A stretch of 64,000 nucleotides of DNA from Enterococcus mundtii. Its GTDB lineage: Bacteria > Bacillota > Bacilli > Lactobacillales > Enterococcaceae. Position numbers and translations under genes: made by a program. The stretch is taken from positions 62,001 to 126,000 of the forward strand of contig NZ_CP018061.1 of NCBI RefSeq assembly GCF_002813755.1, read 5' to 3'. Shown here piece by piece: positions 54,765-64,000 of this stretch. The notes under the pieces were generated by a model. The model saw nothing but the letters and a program-made list of their open reading frames with translations. It had not been told where the DNA came from and made no database searches. Within the stretch, counting starts at the first letter, position 1. Each line of letters starts with the position of its first letter.

Positions 54765-55517
54765 ATGTCAGATGGACGGATGATTTTTGAAAGAGAGCGG
54801 GAAGATTTAGCACGAATCGTAAAATTGATCTTTACAAGGAAGAATACGAATGTGGCAGGCGGTAATTTCTCTTTTAAAACAACTGATGAAGTAGGGAAAG
54901 AATACATTATTATGACACCGACTATGATGTCAGAAGCTTATTTAGGGGAAGTCTCACCAGCACAAATCTTAGTCGTTGAGCCTCATACAAGAAAAGTGAT
55001 TGATGGGGTAGGTCAACTTACACGAGAAATCAACTTACACGAAGCGGTTTATGATACGAATCCAGCGATAAAAGCGGTTTTACATGCCCATTCGCCACAC
55101 TCGATGTTTTGGGCAACCGCCGGCTTGGATATGCCTAATTTAACGGAAGCGACCCAAAAAATCGGCTATATTCCTGTGTTAGACTTTGAACCTAATTGCT
55201 CGCCAGAATTAGCAGAATTAGTTTCTGATTACATGAAAAAAGAACAAGTAGCCTTACCAAATATGTTGCTACTCAACAGTCATGGAGTGTTGATCAGTGC
55301 GCTAGGAGCATCGGGCATTGAAGCGATCCATAAAGCTTTACAGATTCTAGATACTACGGAATGGAATGCCGAAATTGCATATAAGCAGACGATATTCCAA
55401 TCCTTAGGTTTATTAGATGGTTTTTATTCTAAAGGTAGACAGGTAGGAACCCTTGAAGATTTGAAAAATCATACGCCGATTTATAATAAAGAAGAAATTT
55501 TTGCTGGTGGTGATTAA
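54765..55517 (+). CDS. Class II aldolase/adducin-family protein
   Basis: 250 aa from ATG 54765 (AAAAAGGTGG 8 nt upstream). Zinc-binding His residues are visible in VLHAHSPHSMFW and NSHGVLI, with the NVAGGNFSFK phosphate-binding segment. The family cleaves or epimerises ketose phosphates such as fuculose-1-P or ribulose-phosphates. With the PfkB kinase it suggests import, phosphorylation to a bisphosphate, then aldol cleavage to triose phosphates. No polyol dehydrogenase is encoded nearby. A strong terminator follows. Confidence 0.88.
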   Translation: MSDGRMIFEREREDLARIVKLIFTRKNTNVAGGNFSFKTTDEVGKEYIIMTPTMMSEAYLGEVSPAQILVVEPHTRKVIDGVGQLTREINLHEAVYDTNPAIKAVLHAHSPHSMFWATAGLDMPNLTEATQKIGYIPVLDFEPNCSPELAELVSDYMKKEQVALPNMLLLNSHGVLISALGASGIEAIHKALQILDTTEWNAEIAYKQTIFQSLGLLDGFYSKGRQVGTLEDLKNHTPIYNKEEIFAGGD

Positions 55518-55545
55518 CTATCAGTTAATCATCTGTTACGATTGA

Positions 55546-55588
55546 AAAAAATCCAAGAACATTCGTTTACGAGTTCTTGGATTTTTTT
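55546..55588 (+). terminator. Terminator of the galactitol-type PTS operon
   Basis: AAAAAATCCAAGAAC pairs perfectly with GTTCTTGGATTTTTT (15 bp) with further T. Confidence 0.92.
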
Positions 55589-55723
55589 TATGATGGGGAT
55601 TTTGTTACTGAACTTCAAATAAAAATTTAAGTACGCTTAATGTAAATATTATTAAAAATTACTTATTCTTGAGAACATTCCACAAATCGAACCGCTGAAA
55701 AATAAGGACTAGAATATGACGAC

Positions 55724-55918
55724 ATGAAATTAATCGATCTTTACGATAATAATCGTTTAAAATATATGTGGTCTTTTGAATACACGGATAAAAACTTTGT
55801 TAATTACGTAGCAGCAATCCCACAGTTCAAGTTTATACGATTAGTGGAATTATCTAGCGATGAGGTAGTTCTAACGACGATTGGAAATTTTCTTGACTAT
55901 ATACCTGACCAAAATTAG
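55724..55918 (+). CDS. Small protein, 64 aa, unknown
   Basis: ATG 55724 has only a weak purine-rich upstream site. The product is acidic-aromatic in its first half (YDNNRLKYMWSFEYTDKNFV) and regular in amino-acid make-up, which is more like a real gene than noise. No signal peptide or membrane segment. Family not recognised. Confidence 0.42.
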   Translation: MKLIDLYDNNRLKYMWSFEYTDKNFVNYVAAIPQFKFIRLVELSSDEVVLTTIGNFLDYIPDQN

Positions 55919-56274
55919 TTAGAAAAAATTTGTCCTAGCTTGGTTGCTAAATAAATGCAAGAAGAGGTAGTAAATAAAGTGACGATATTTAATAGATACA
56001 AAGATGCGAGATTTATCTAGTTCGTCAGATATATGAAGAGACAAGATCGTTAAATTTAGAAAGTACATAATGAAAAGGACTCAATGTCTAAAAACGTGTT
56101 GAGAATTTTTTATGGTTTTGATAATTTTTGCATAATGTTATAACCAACGATCAAAGGTTATTGAACAGTTATGATGTTAAAACAATAATTTATGAAAAAT
56201 TGGCAACATTTAAAAATAGCATGATATATTGAAGTAGGGAGTATGATGTTCAATTAATTTAAGGAGATGAAATA
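55919..56274. other. Intergenic stretch ahead of the bacteriocin region
   Basis: About 356 AT-rich bases with no gene seen. TTGGCA (56200-56205) and TATATT (56225-56230) lie before the next start but with a 19-bp spacing, so the promoter call is weak. Confidence 0.4.
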
Positions 56275-56667
56275 ATGAAAAAAAGTGATACTAAAAGGCT
56301 TAATTTTAACTACGTTTATGTTAATGGCGTGTTCAATGATTATCCCAGATGAAGTTGCTTTTGCCAGTGAAGAAACTATTTCTGGCAGTGAAGAAGTTAT
56401 AGATGAATCTAGCAATAATATGCAGGTGGATATGTCAGGATTAGTGATACATAGGAGCGTTGGTACCCTCAATTTTTCTGAGTATGTTTATATGCAAAAT
56501 AAACCACATGGATCAAGTCGTTGGCTTCCAACCTTGACAAAAATTTGGCAGGTTAAATATAAAGACGGAAAAAATACCAAGGTTATGTGAATTGGACAGG
56601 TAAGTATAAAAATGGTACGCAAATTGGTGCATATTATCAATACACTGGCGTGTTAACTAGAGCATAA
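56275..56667 (+). pseudogene. Secreted protein, two frame changes, bacteriocin-region gene
   Basis: AAGGAGATG precedes ATG 56275. An A7 run directly after it shifts the frame; with one A less the reading is MKKVILKGLILTTFMLMACS, a signal peptide ending near FASE. The frame holds to VKYKDGK, then an A6 run causes a second shift and the tail reads YQGYVNWTGKYKNGTQIGAY to TGVLTRA (stop at 56665). The secreted product would be about 130 aa with a Trp/Tyr-rich C-terminus. Lipobox-like MACS is present. It lies about 400 bp upstream of the bacteriocin gene. Confidence 0.65.
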
Positions 56668-56722
56668 TTTTTATAGGAAAGATAAAGTTATGATCCTTGG
56701 ATAAACGAAAGGTGACAGTATA

Positions 56723-56998
56723 TTGAAATTAAAAACGATTCGTTCTATTAGAGTAGTAAAAATAATACAGTCCTTACTTAGTTTCTCGTCTGTCTACTTA
56801 CTAATAAAAGGACCTAAGTATGTATTTTTAATACCACTATTATTTGGTTTTCTCTTGGAACTAATCCTTCCAAAAGAGTATGGTGGGGGAATATTCAAAA
56901 ATAAAAAGAATGTATTTATACATTCAGATAAAATTTGGATTGAACCACTTATTGGAATTATACTTTTGATTATATTTATTATTTTTTCAACTATTTAA
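56723..56998 (+). CDS. Small membrane protein, candidate immunity protein
   Basis: 91 aa from TTG 56723 (AAAGGTG 7 nt upstream). Three hydrophobic segments (about residues 15-30, 32-48, 72-91) with basic ends. It sits 85 bp ahead of a lactococcin-972-type precursor. Small membrane proteins next to bacteriocin genes often give immunity, but in the 972 group immunity is usually ascribed to the transporter pair, so this is a guess by position. Confidence 0.6.
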   Translation: MKLKTIRSIRVVKIIQSLLSFSSVYLLIKGPKYVFLIPLLFGFLLELILPKEYGGGIFKNKKNVFIHSDKIWIEPLIGIILLIIFIIFSTI

Positions 56999-57082
56999 TT
57001 ATGGCGAATTTTATAATGAACTTAGCCACCTAAGGCATAAAAAACGCCATCGTTTAATTTTAAAATCAGAAGGAGGATATTT

Positions 57083-57357
57083 ATGAAATAATAGTTGTTT
57101 GTACATTATCTTTAATTGTCTTGGCTACTGGTGGTATCGCTGCCTCAGCAGCAACGGAATACCCTGATGGTGGTACATGGAATTATGGTGTCGGTATCAC
57201 AGGTTCATATTCTGATTATTTCCATGGTACTAAACGCCACAGCGCTACTGTAAAAAAAGGTTCAGACGAATCTTATCAAGCTCAAGGGGCTGGAGTGTGG
57301 GCTAAGGCTCGTCTTGGCGCATATTCAGGATGTAATTTCTATTATAATTATTGGTAG
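57083..57357 (+). CDS. Lactococcin 972-family bacteriocin precursor, start region broken by one base
   Basis: AGGAGGA precedes ATG 57083, but ATG AAA TAA stops at once. One extra A in the first A run restores a signal peptide (IVVCTLSLIVLATGGIAASA) in frame with the body. The mature part matches the lactococcin 972 pattern: GGTWNYGVGITGSYSDYFHG, KRHSATVKKGS, AGVWAKARLGAYSGCNFYYN-YW. These bacteriocins leave by Sec and block cell-wall synthesis at the septum by binding lipid II. The DUF1430 protein and ABC ATPase of the group follow. The defect may be an assembly error, since the rest is fully conserved. Confidence 0.85.
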
Positions 57358-57400
57358 AATGGCTTTGAGAGAGTACACATATTCTCTCAACTATAATAGG

Positions 57401-57433
57401 AACGGAGCGTATGTATTTTACGTTCCGTTTTTC
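57401..57433 (+). terminator. Intercistronic terminator after the bacteriocin gene
   Basis: AACGGAGCGTA pairs with TACGTTCCGTT (one wobble) and is followed by TTTTC. Readthrough would give low transporter and high bacteriocin expression. Confidence 0.85.
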
Positions 57434-57455
57434 TTTAAAATTTGGGGGAACTACT

Positions 57456-59624
57456 TTGAAAAAAACAATGATCTTATTCCTATCTATAATAACCATTCTA
57501 ATAAGTGTTGCATTTGCACTAAATAAAAAATCAGAAGAAGATAAATATTATGATAATATTGAGTTAACTAGTAATTCCACTCATTTTTTCATAAAAGATT
57601 CGGATATATCAATTGATGATCAGTTATCAGAGTTTGCTTCTTTATCAAAAAAATACAACGCTACATTTATTCGTTCTGATATTTTAACAGAAAATGGAAA
57701 AACATATATTTATAAGTCAGGTATATATTCTACTAATTATTTTGATCAATTGGGTATCAAGCTAGCAAGTGGAAAAATTCCTGCTTCTAATAATGAGTTT
57801 CTTGCAAATTATAATACTGAAGATAACAATCAAAGTGGCCGTATTTCGAATATGTTTTCTGATAAGAAGTTGATTTTTGGAACATTGCAGGATTTTTATA
57901 CTAAAAATAAAATGAGTGTAAATGGCAGCTATACACTTATATCAGAATCAAAAGATTCAGCTGATATTTTAAATCAGATTTCTACAGTTTTTAAAATACC
58001 TAAAGATGAACTGTTAAAAGCTACTTATGAGCAAGCATATGGCCAAGGAACGATATACTTGTTAGTGTTAGTGTTATCAATCATTATCATGGCAATATTC
58101 TGTCTGATGAGTGCATTTTATCCAATTGCTAAGTTAAAAGAAATCGGTGTGATGAAATTGCTTGGCTTTAAAGATATAGATATTTGGATAAAGCTTAATA
58201 AAATTATATTATTAATCCCTGCGCTTTTCTATATATGTACACTGCCTATTCAATTCTTTATTATTCCAGATAGCAATCTATCTTATTTCTTGGAATTAAC
58301 GTTAGTTGAATTAGTTGTTTTTGTATTAGCTTGGGTATTTTCTTTAGTAATGTTAATCATTATTAGACGCTATAATCTCTCGGATATTTTAAAAAATTTC
58401 TTTAATTTAAAATTTTCACTTTATTTCAGTTATCTATTGAAGTTTTTCGTTTTCGTTGCCGTTGTTGCCGTTATTCCTTTGTTAGTAACAGAATTAAATA
58501 CTCTACATAAGGACTTAAAAGCAAAAGATTTGTATGAACAGCAGAAACATTATCTTACACTATCAAAGTTTAACTACGTTGATGATGAATTCCAAGAGTC
58601 TCTCCAAGGGAAAGGAAAATTAGATTCTAAATTAATTAATCTGTATAAAGAGTTAGATACTTCAGCTGATATTCAATATGTTTCAGTAAGTAATATAAAT
58701 GCTACCGTATTTAACGGAGCTAAAATAAATACAAGCAAATTTAAAAATATAGAATTTGATGATTCGGACGATTACCTAATTATGAGTGCTAATGAGAACT
58801 ATCTGAAAAGAATTCAATTCAAGTTACCAACACCTTCATCAAAAATATTTTCTGAAACAGAAATGACTTACCTAGTTCCTGAATATTTGAAAAAAGATTT
58901 TGAAAAAACAGAATTTTTTATAAGAATTCAACTCGCATCTCTTCTATCGGATAACTCGTTTGAAAATATTGAAGATATCCCAATTAGGTTTATCTTTTAT
59001 CCAAACAATGAAAACGAAATATTCTCTGAAAATATAGAAATGATAGGGAATAATAAGACGTTTATAAAAAATCCGATTATTTTTTGCATAAATAACAATA
59101 CAATAAACACAAGTAGTATGTTCTTGAAAAATAGTCCTTTAAGTAATCCACTTAGAATTGAGAATACTAAAGAAAATAAACTTGCAATAAGTGAGGCGAT
59201 AATAAATAACAGCCTTGAGAATAATTCTATACAATTTGAAAATATTCTTTCCACAGGCTTTGCACAAGAATTGCTTATTTCACAATCTAGTGTAGGGATT
59301 TGGATTACTATCCTATGTCTAACGATTTCAGTTAGTGTATTAGCTTCTTATTACATTATATTGATTATTTTGGCTTCCAAGAGAAAAGAAATGATTGTAT
59401 CAAGACTTTTAGGCTATACTTTCTATGATAGGTATCGCAATGAAATTTTCTATTTCTTTTCCATCTATATTTTTGGACTGATAGAAATAGTCATTTTGAA
59501 TAGGCAACTACTGTCAATTCTTGCTTACTTGTTACTAGTATCAATAGATATTTTTATTATTTTCTTAATGGTTACTCGATATGAAAAAGGAACACTTAGT
59601 GCAGGTTTGAAGGGGGACGTATGA
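57456..59624 (+). CDS. Bacteriocin-associated integral membrane protein (DUF1430)
   Basis: 722 aa from TTG 57456: GGGGG is 8 nt upstream, whereas ATG 57411 falls in the loop of the terminator hairpin. One N-terminal helix (about 5-22), an outer domain, four helices around residues 200-335, a second large outer domain (about 345-600) and three helices at the end form the FtsX/MacB-like layout of the lactococcin-972 group permease. It works with the ATPase encoded next, whose start overlaps its stop. Confidence 0.9.
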   Translation: MKKTMILFLSIITILISVAFALNKKSEEDKYYDNIELTSNSTHFFIKDSDISIDDQLSEFASLSKKYNATFIRSDILTENGKTYIYKSGIYSTNYFDQLGIKLASGKIPASNNEFLANYNTEDNNQSGRISNMFSDKKLIFGTLQDFYTKNKMSVNGSYTLISESKDSADILNQISTVFKIPKDELLKATYEQAYGQGTIYLLVLVLSIIIMAIFCLMSAFYPIAKLKEIGVMKLLGFKDIDIWIKLNKIILLIPALFYICTLPIQFFIIPDSNLSYFLELTLVELVVFVLAWVFSLVMLIIIRRYNLSDILKNFFNLKFSLYFSYLLKFFVFVAVVAVIPLLVTELNTLHKDLKAKDLYEQQKHYLTLSKFNYVDDEFQESLQGKGKLDSKLINLYKELDTSADIQYVSVSNINATVFNGAKINTSKFKNIEFDDSDDYLIMSANENYLKRIQFKLPTPSSKIFSETEMTYLVPEYLKKDFEKTEFFIRIQLASLLSDNSFENIEDIPIRFIFYPNNENEIFSENIEMIGNNKTFIKNPIIFCINNNTINTSSMFLKNSPLSNPLRIENTKENKLAISEAIINNSLENNSIQFENILSTGFAQELLISQSSVGIWITILCLTISVSVLASYYIILIILASKRKEMIVSRLLGYTFYDRYRNEIFYFFSIYIFGLIEIVILNRQLLSILAYLLLVSIDIFIIFLMVTRYEKGTLSAGLKGDV

Positions 59625-60265
59625 TGAGTATTATTAATATCAAAAACTTCAATAAAAGTTTCGGTGATAAAGTCGTTTTTAAAGATTTTAATTTAGAAAT
59701 CAATGATGGCGATATGGTTGCAATAACCGGTCCTAGTGGGTGTGGAAAAACAACTTTGCTTAATACTATTGGCTTGATTGAGCCAGTGGAACAAGGTGAA
59801 TACCATATTTTTCAGAAAGCAGCACCAAAAATAAATTCGAAGCAAGCCAATAAAATGATTAGAGAAAACATTTCATATTTGTTCCAAAATTTCGCATTAG
59901 TCGACAATTTTACTATAAAAGAAAATTTAATGATGGCGTTAAGGTATGTGAAACAAACAAAAAAAGAAAAAGAAGAGTCAATAGATAATGCACTAAGAAT
60001 GGTTGGATTAGAAAATTATCAAAAATTAAAAGTATTTGAAATTTCAGGTGGAGAACAACAGCGAGTTGCTATTGCTCGTTGCCTCTTAAAACCAAGTAAA
60101 GTTATTCTCGCAGATGAACCAACTGGATCACTGGATACAAAAAATAGAGATGAAATTTTAGCAATCTTGAACCAGTTAAATGCAAGTGGGAAAACTATTA
60201 TCATAGTAACACATGATAACAAAGTAGCAGAGAGTTGTCATCATACTATTGGACTCGGTGTATAA
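59621..60265 (+). CDS. Bacteriocin export/immunity ABC ATPase (lactococcin 972 group)
   Basis: 214 aa. Walker [17 protein letters not shown]-loop [13 protein letters not shown], signature [13 protein letters not shown] and Walker [14 protein letters not shown] with the H-loop IIVTHDNK are all intact. It belongs to the LolD/MacB-like group. The ATG at 59621 overlaps the DUF1430 stop (a second ATG at 59624 also fits GGGGG). It drives the membrane protein for export or, more likely in this group, self-protection. Confidence 0.94.
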   Translation: MMSIINIKNFNKSFGDKVVFKDFNLEINDGDMVAITGPSGCGKTTLLNTIGLIEPVEQGEYHIFQKAAPKINSKQANKMIRENISYLFQNFALVDNFTIKENLMMALRYVKQTKKEKEESIDNALRMVGLENYQKLKVFEISGGEQQRVAIARCLLKPSKVILADEPTGSLDTKNRDEILAILNQLNASGKTIIIVTHDNKVAESCHHTIGLGV

Positions 60266-60282
60266 AAAAGAAGGAGCTATAA

Positions 60283-60705
60283 ATGAAATTACAAAATAGA
60301 ACACTTAAGAAACTATCGATTTTGATTCTTTTGGTAGTTGGTGTTATTTCTTCCTTTTTATATGTAACATCACGATTTGATTCGCTAAATAAATTTAATC
60401 CTCTAGTAAAAATGCAAGTTGGATACGCAATTGTACCTGAAAAAGTGACATACAATGGTGGAAAAGAATATGCGGATGATGGAAAGCGTCAAATACCAGA
60501 TGATTATGAGAATATTGAAGTAATAAATTCAACTACTATGAAAATTGAAAAATTAACATTTAAAGGTGGGCAAGCTCCAGAAAATCATAATTATGTTAAA
60601 GTTCGTTATAAAGGAAGCTATGTATACAAAATAACGTTTATAACAGATGATTCAGTCCCTAGCGATGTGATGAAAGTAATAAGAAAAAATAAAACCGCTG
60701 AATAA
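60283..60705 (+). CDS. YxeA-like (DUF1093) secreted/membrane-anchored protein
   Basis: 140 aa. An N-terminal membrane helix (LSILILLVVGVISSFLYV) is followed by an outer beta domain with GYAIVPEKVTYNGGKEY and NYVKVRYKGSYVYKITFI, the YxeA/DUF1093 pattern. AGAAGGAG precedes ATG 60283, 18 bp after the ATPase gene. Members of this family are frequently linked to bacteriocin ABC genes. Role unknown; immunity or maturation is inferred. Confidence 0.85.
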   Translation: MKLQNRTLKKLSILILLVVGVISSFLYVTSRFDSLNKFNPLVKMQVGYAIVPEKVTYNGGKEYADDGKRQIPDDYENIEVINSTTMKIEKLTFKGGQAPENHNYVKVRYKGSYVYKITFITDDSVPSDVMKVIRKNKTAE

Positions 60706-60751
60706 CAAAAATTGGTAAAAAACTAAATTCAGAAATTAAACTAAGACATAC

Positions 60752-60805
60752 AAAAAGGAATCCGTTTCGGTGGCGAAGCCAAACAGAAACGAATTCCTTT
60801 TTTTG
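60752..60805 (+). terminator. Terminator of the bacteriocin operon
   Basis: AAAAAGGAATCCGTTTC pairs with GAAACGAATTCCTTTTT (one mismatch) around a 16-nt loop, then TT. Confidence 0.88.
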
Positions 60806-60935
60806 ATGACATATAGCCCCATATTCTAACAGGGGGCTAACAAGTAACAGGGAACTGTCTCAACTACCCTATTGAGGCTGATATATCAACGTTCTTGTTG
60901 TCACATTCCATTAGGAATGGTCACACGATTCTTCC

Positions 60936-61045
60936 CTATTTTTCTGGGTATTCTTTATTGAGTAAATGATTCTTTTCAACCTCTTCGACGAATGGCCGAT
61001 ATAACTGTCCATTAAAAATTTCAAAGTTCCTTTCTTTGAACGCCT
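60936..61045 (-). pseudogene. Minus-strand gene remnant
   Basis: The minus strand reads KERNFEIFNGQLYRPFVEEV then EKNHLLNKEYPEK before a stop at 60936-60938. The composition is that of coding sequence but no start or upstream continuation is found. Family unknown. It is part of a gene graveyard between the bacteriocin operon and the glucosidase gene. Confidence 0.42.
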
Positions 61046-61228
61046 ATGTTCTCATCTATTTACTATAAGATATAAATATCCTTTTTATCTATATCAGAAA
61101 AATATTCACTCTGTAAACCTGAATTTGATCTACAATGCTCTAAATAAAATTCCATATTTCCCTAATTGACTTTGCTTTTCTTTGGATTGTTCCTGGGCTA
61201 ATTGTTTATTAGTTTCATGGAGTTGCTT

Positions 61229-61336
61229 CTAAATGATAAGCGGCATACGATCATGGACAGGTGAAGCCGATTCGTTGGGTTTTGTGGTTATAATAATTGA
61301 TTCCATTTCAAATCCTGCACCGGTCTTATGTGTCAT
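61229..61336 (-). pseudogene. Fragment resembling an SRAP (YedK/HMCES) peptidase
   Basis: A 35-codon frame on the minus strand reads GFEMESIIITTKPNESASPV-HDRMPLII and stops. The ITT-x-x-N-x-x-x-SP-x-HDRMP pattern is the core of SRAP proteins, which shield abasic sites in single-stranded DNA. The rest of the gene is missing; the following AQEQSKEKQSQLGKYG stretch is from another frame part or gene. Other parts of 60806-61667 show no gene. Confidence 0.5.
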
Positions 61337-61667
61337 TTTTCTAGATAAATAGAATAAATTTTCAGCGATAAGAGACAAAACTAACTAATTTTTCCATGAT
61401 AGATATTTTAAATATCTCAATCTATCTCCAAAATTCGTGGCTTTTATGGCTATTATTGACTATGAATATGACAAATAATTAGAAAAAACTGTGCCAATTA
61501 AACATAAAAATTACAAATGATATACTAGTGTCTATCTAGGGTACACCCTAAACAGACATGGTGATAGCAATCTGTACTTATTCCAATCAATAGTTTCTGT
61601 TTTAAGGCGCTAATCCATTGATTGAAACTTTCTCCACGCTCTTTTTTATTTCTAAACCCCAGATTTT

Positions 61668-63379
<1,712 letters not shown>

Positions 63380-63388
63380 TGAGTGATA

Positions 63389-63482
63389 GAAGTGCTTAGC
63401 TCCGAGAAATAAGCGTGAAATACCAGAAATTGTTCTTGGAATTTTTGAGATGTACGCTTATTTCACTAGTAGTTATTTCTGG
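63389..63482. repeat. Interleaved inverted repeats after the glucosidase gene
   Basis: GAAATAAGCGT (63406-63416) pairs with ACGCTTATTTC (63454-63464), and CCAGAAAT (63423-63430) with ATTTCTGG (63475-63482). The order A-B-A'-B' makes the two stems exclusive or a pseudoknot. No T tract follows. The opening AGAAGTGCTTAGC-like stretch resembles the element at 33101. Confidence 0.7.
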
Positions 63483-63672
63483 AACATCGTTCATTCGGTT
63501 TAAGTGTGCAAGATTCCTAATATCTTCCAGCCTATTGTTGCATTCTTTAAGATAGGCTGGAAAATATTGTATAAAAAGCTATGTTTCTTTCTTTTTGATC
63601 AGTCAATTAAATCAAAGGATAAAGCCTACATTAACAAGAAGTATAAGACAAAATTCAATAAATTCACGCTTG

Positions 63673-63701
63673 TTGACGTACGCTTTTATGTACGTTATAC
63701 T
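63673..63701 (+). promoter_or_regulatory. Promoter and palindromic operator of the YefM-type module
   Basis: TTGACG (63673-63678), 17 bp, TATACT (63696-63701). ACGTAC-(8 nt)-GTACGT (63676-63695) fills the spacer as a perfect inverted repeat, as expected for antitoxin autorepression. Confidence 0.85.
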
Positions 63702-63731
63702 TAATAATAATAAAGAAGGATGTGAATAGAG

Positions 63732-63986
63732 ATGGAAGTAATTACACCAACGAAGGCTCGAAATAATTTGTATAGCTTGATTAAGCATGTTGTGGCGGAC
63801 AATCAACCGGTTGAAATTATCAATACTAAAAGTGAAGATGAAAGTGTAGTAATTATTAGTAAGGCAGATTGGAATGCAATTCAGGAAACGCTGTATTTAC
63901 AAAATACAGGGGTACTTAATCAGATTAAGCACTACGAAGAGGAAGAAACGGAAGAGTTAGGTGAGATTGATTGGGATACCTTATAG
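63732..63986 (+). CDS. yefM: YefM/Phd-family antitoxin
   Basis: 84 aa. The N-terminal fold MEVITPTKARNNLYSLIKHV, then VEIINTKSEDESVVIISKAD and WNAIQETLYL, is the Phd/YefM DNA-binding dimer; the acidic tail EEEETEELGEIDWDTL neutralises the toxin. AGAAGGATG lies upstream. A YoeB-type toxin should start right after the window end (only 14 bases remain). The promoter carries a matching operator. Confidence 0.92.
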   Translation: MEVITPTKARNNLYSLIKHVVADNQPVEIINTKSEDESVVIISKADWNAIQETLYLQNTGVLNQIKHYEEEETEELGEIDWDTL

Positions 63987-64000
63987 AAATTAAAAAAAAT

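Noticed and set aside
57411..57456. ATG 57411 as start of the DUF1430 gene
   Set aside because: It lies in the loop of a terminator hairpin without a ribosome site; TTG 57456 has a good one and gives a proper N-terminal helix.

Overview
The window looks like chromosome from a low-GC Firmicute of the genus Enterococcus, probably the E. faecium/E. mundtii/E. hirae side. The signs are AT-rich sequence, strong GGAGG ribosome sites, PTS operons, several Mga-like regulators, a tyrosine-decarboxylase/antiporter pair, oleate hydratase, a WxL/DUF916 cell-surface locus and a lactococcin-972-type bacteriocin cluster. Species cannot be fixed from sequence alone. All family names come from reading the translations; no database was searched.

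Layout. 0-2.3 kb: the 3' part of a two-domain peptidoglycan hydrolase, two DivIVA-like coiled-coil proteins and a 50-aa protein. 2.4-4.6 kb: a lactose/cellobiose-type PTS (IIB-IIA-IIC) behind a textbook sigma-54 promoter. 4.6-12.9 kb: housekeeping and metabolic genes (YjbR, methyltransferase, GNAT, YrhK, Zn-alcohol dehydrogenase, oleate hydratase), a toxin-antitoxin pair with a decayed toxin, and tandem DUF1622 membrane proteins. 12.9-18.2 kb: a Mga-like regulator divergent from an aromatic amino-acid decarboxylase and its antiporter. 18.3-27.5 kb: P-type ATPase, a second Mga-like regulator, NUDIX hydrolase, a MarR-GNAT-B3/4 operon with a perfect operator palindrome, a VOC protein and a purine permease.

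27.6-45.4 kb is an accessory block. It opens with a 5'-truncated Mga-like remnant placed directly after the permease terminator and closes with an intact paralogue of the same two-gene unit. Between them lie an AraC / sugar O-acetyltransferase / UvrA-like trio (UvrA-like frame broken at an A8 run) and a large surface locus: LRR protein, small secreted proteins, LPXTG protein, two WxL proteins, a DUF916/DUF3324 protein and two Mga-like regulators.

45.5-61.7 kb is a mosaic of decayed and foreign-looking genes: a broken serine resolvase, a 445-aa protein with a possible His-Asp-Gln-Cys (Ulp1/YopJ-like) catalytic layout, a lipoprotein broken by three shifts, a complete galactitol-type PTS operon with divergent DeoR/PfkB genes, twin operators and an overlapping cre site, then a lactococcin-972-type bacteriocin cluster (precursor, DUF1430 protein, ABC ATPase, YxeA-like protein). 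The window closes with a GH13 alpha-glucosidase behind a cre palindrome and a YefM antitoxin whose toxin lies past the edge.

Several accessory genes (30-57 kb) are broken by single-base indels in short homopolymers. Either they are real pseudogenes or the assembly has homopolymer errors there. This must be settled before the bacteriocin or UvrA-like genes are called non-functional.
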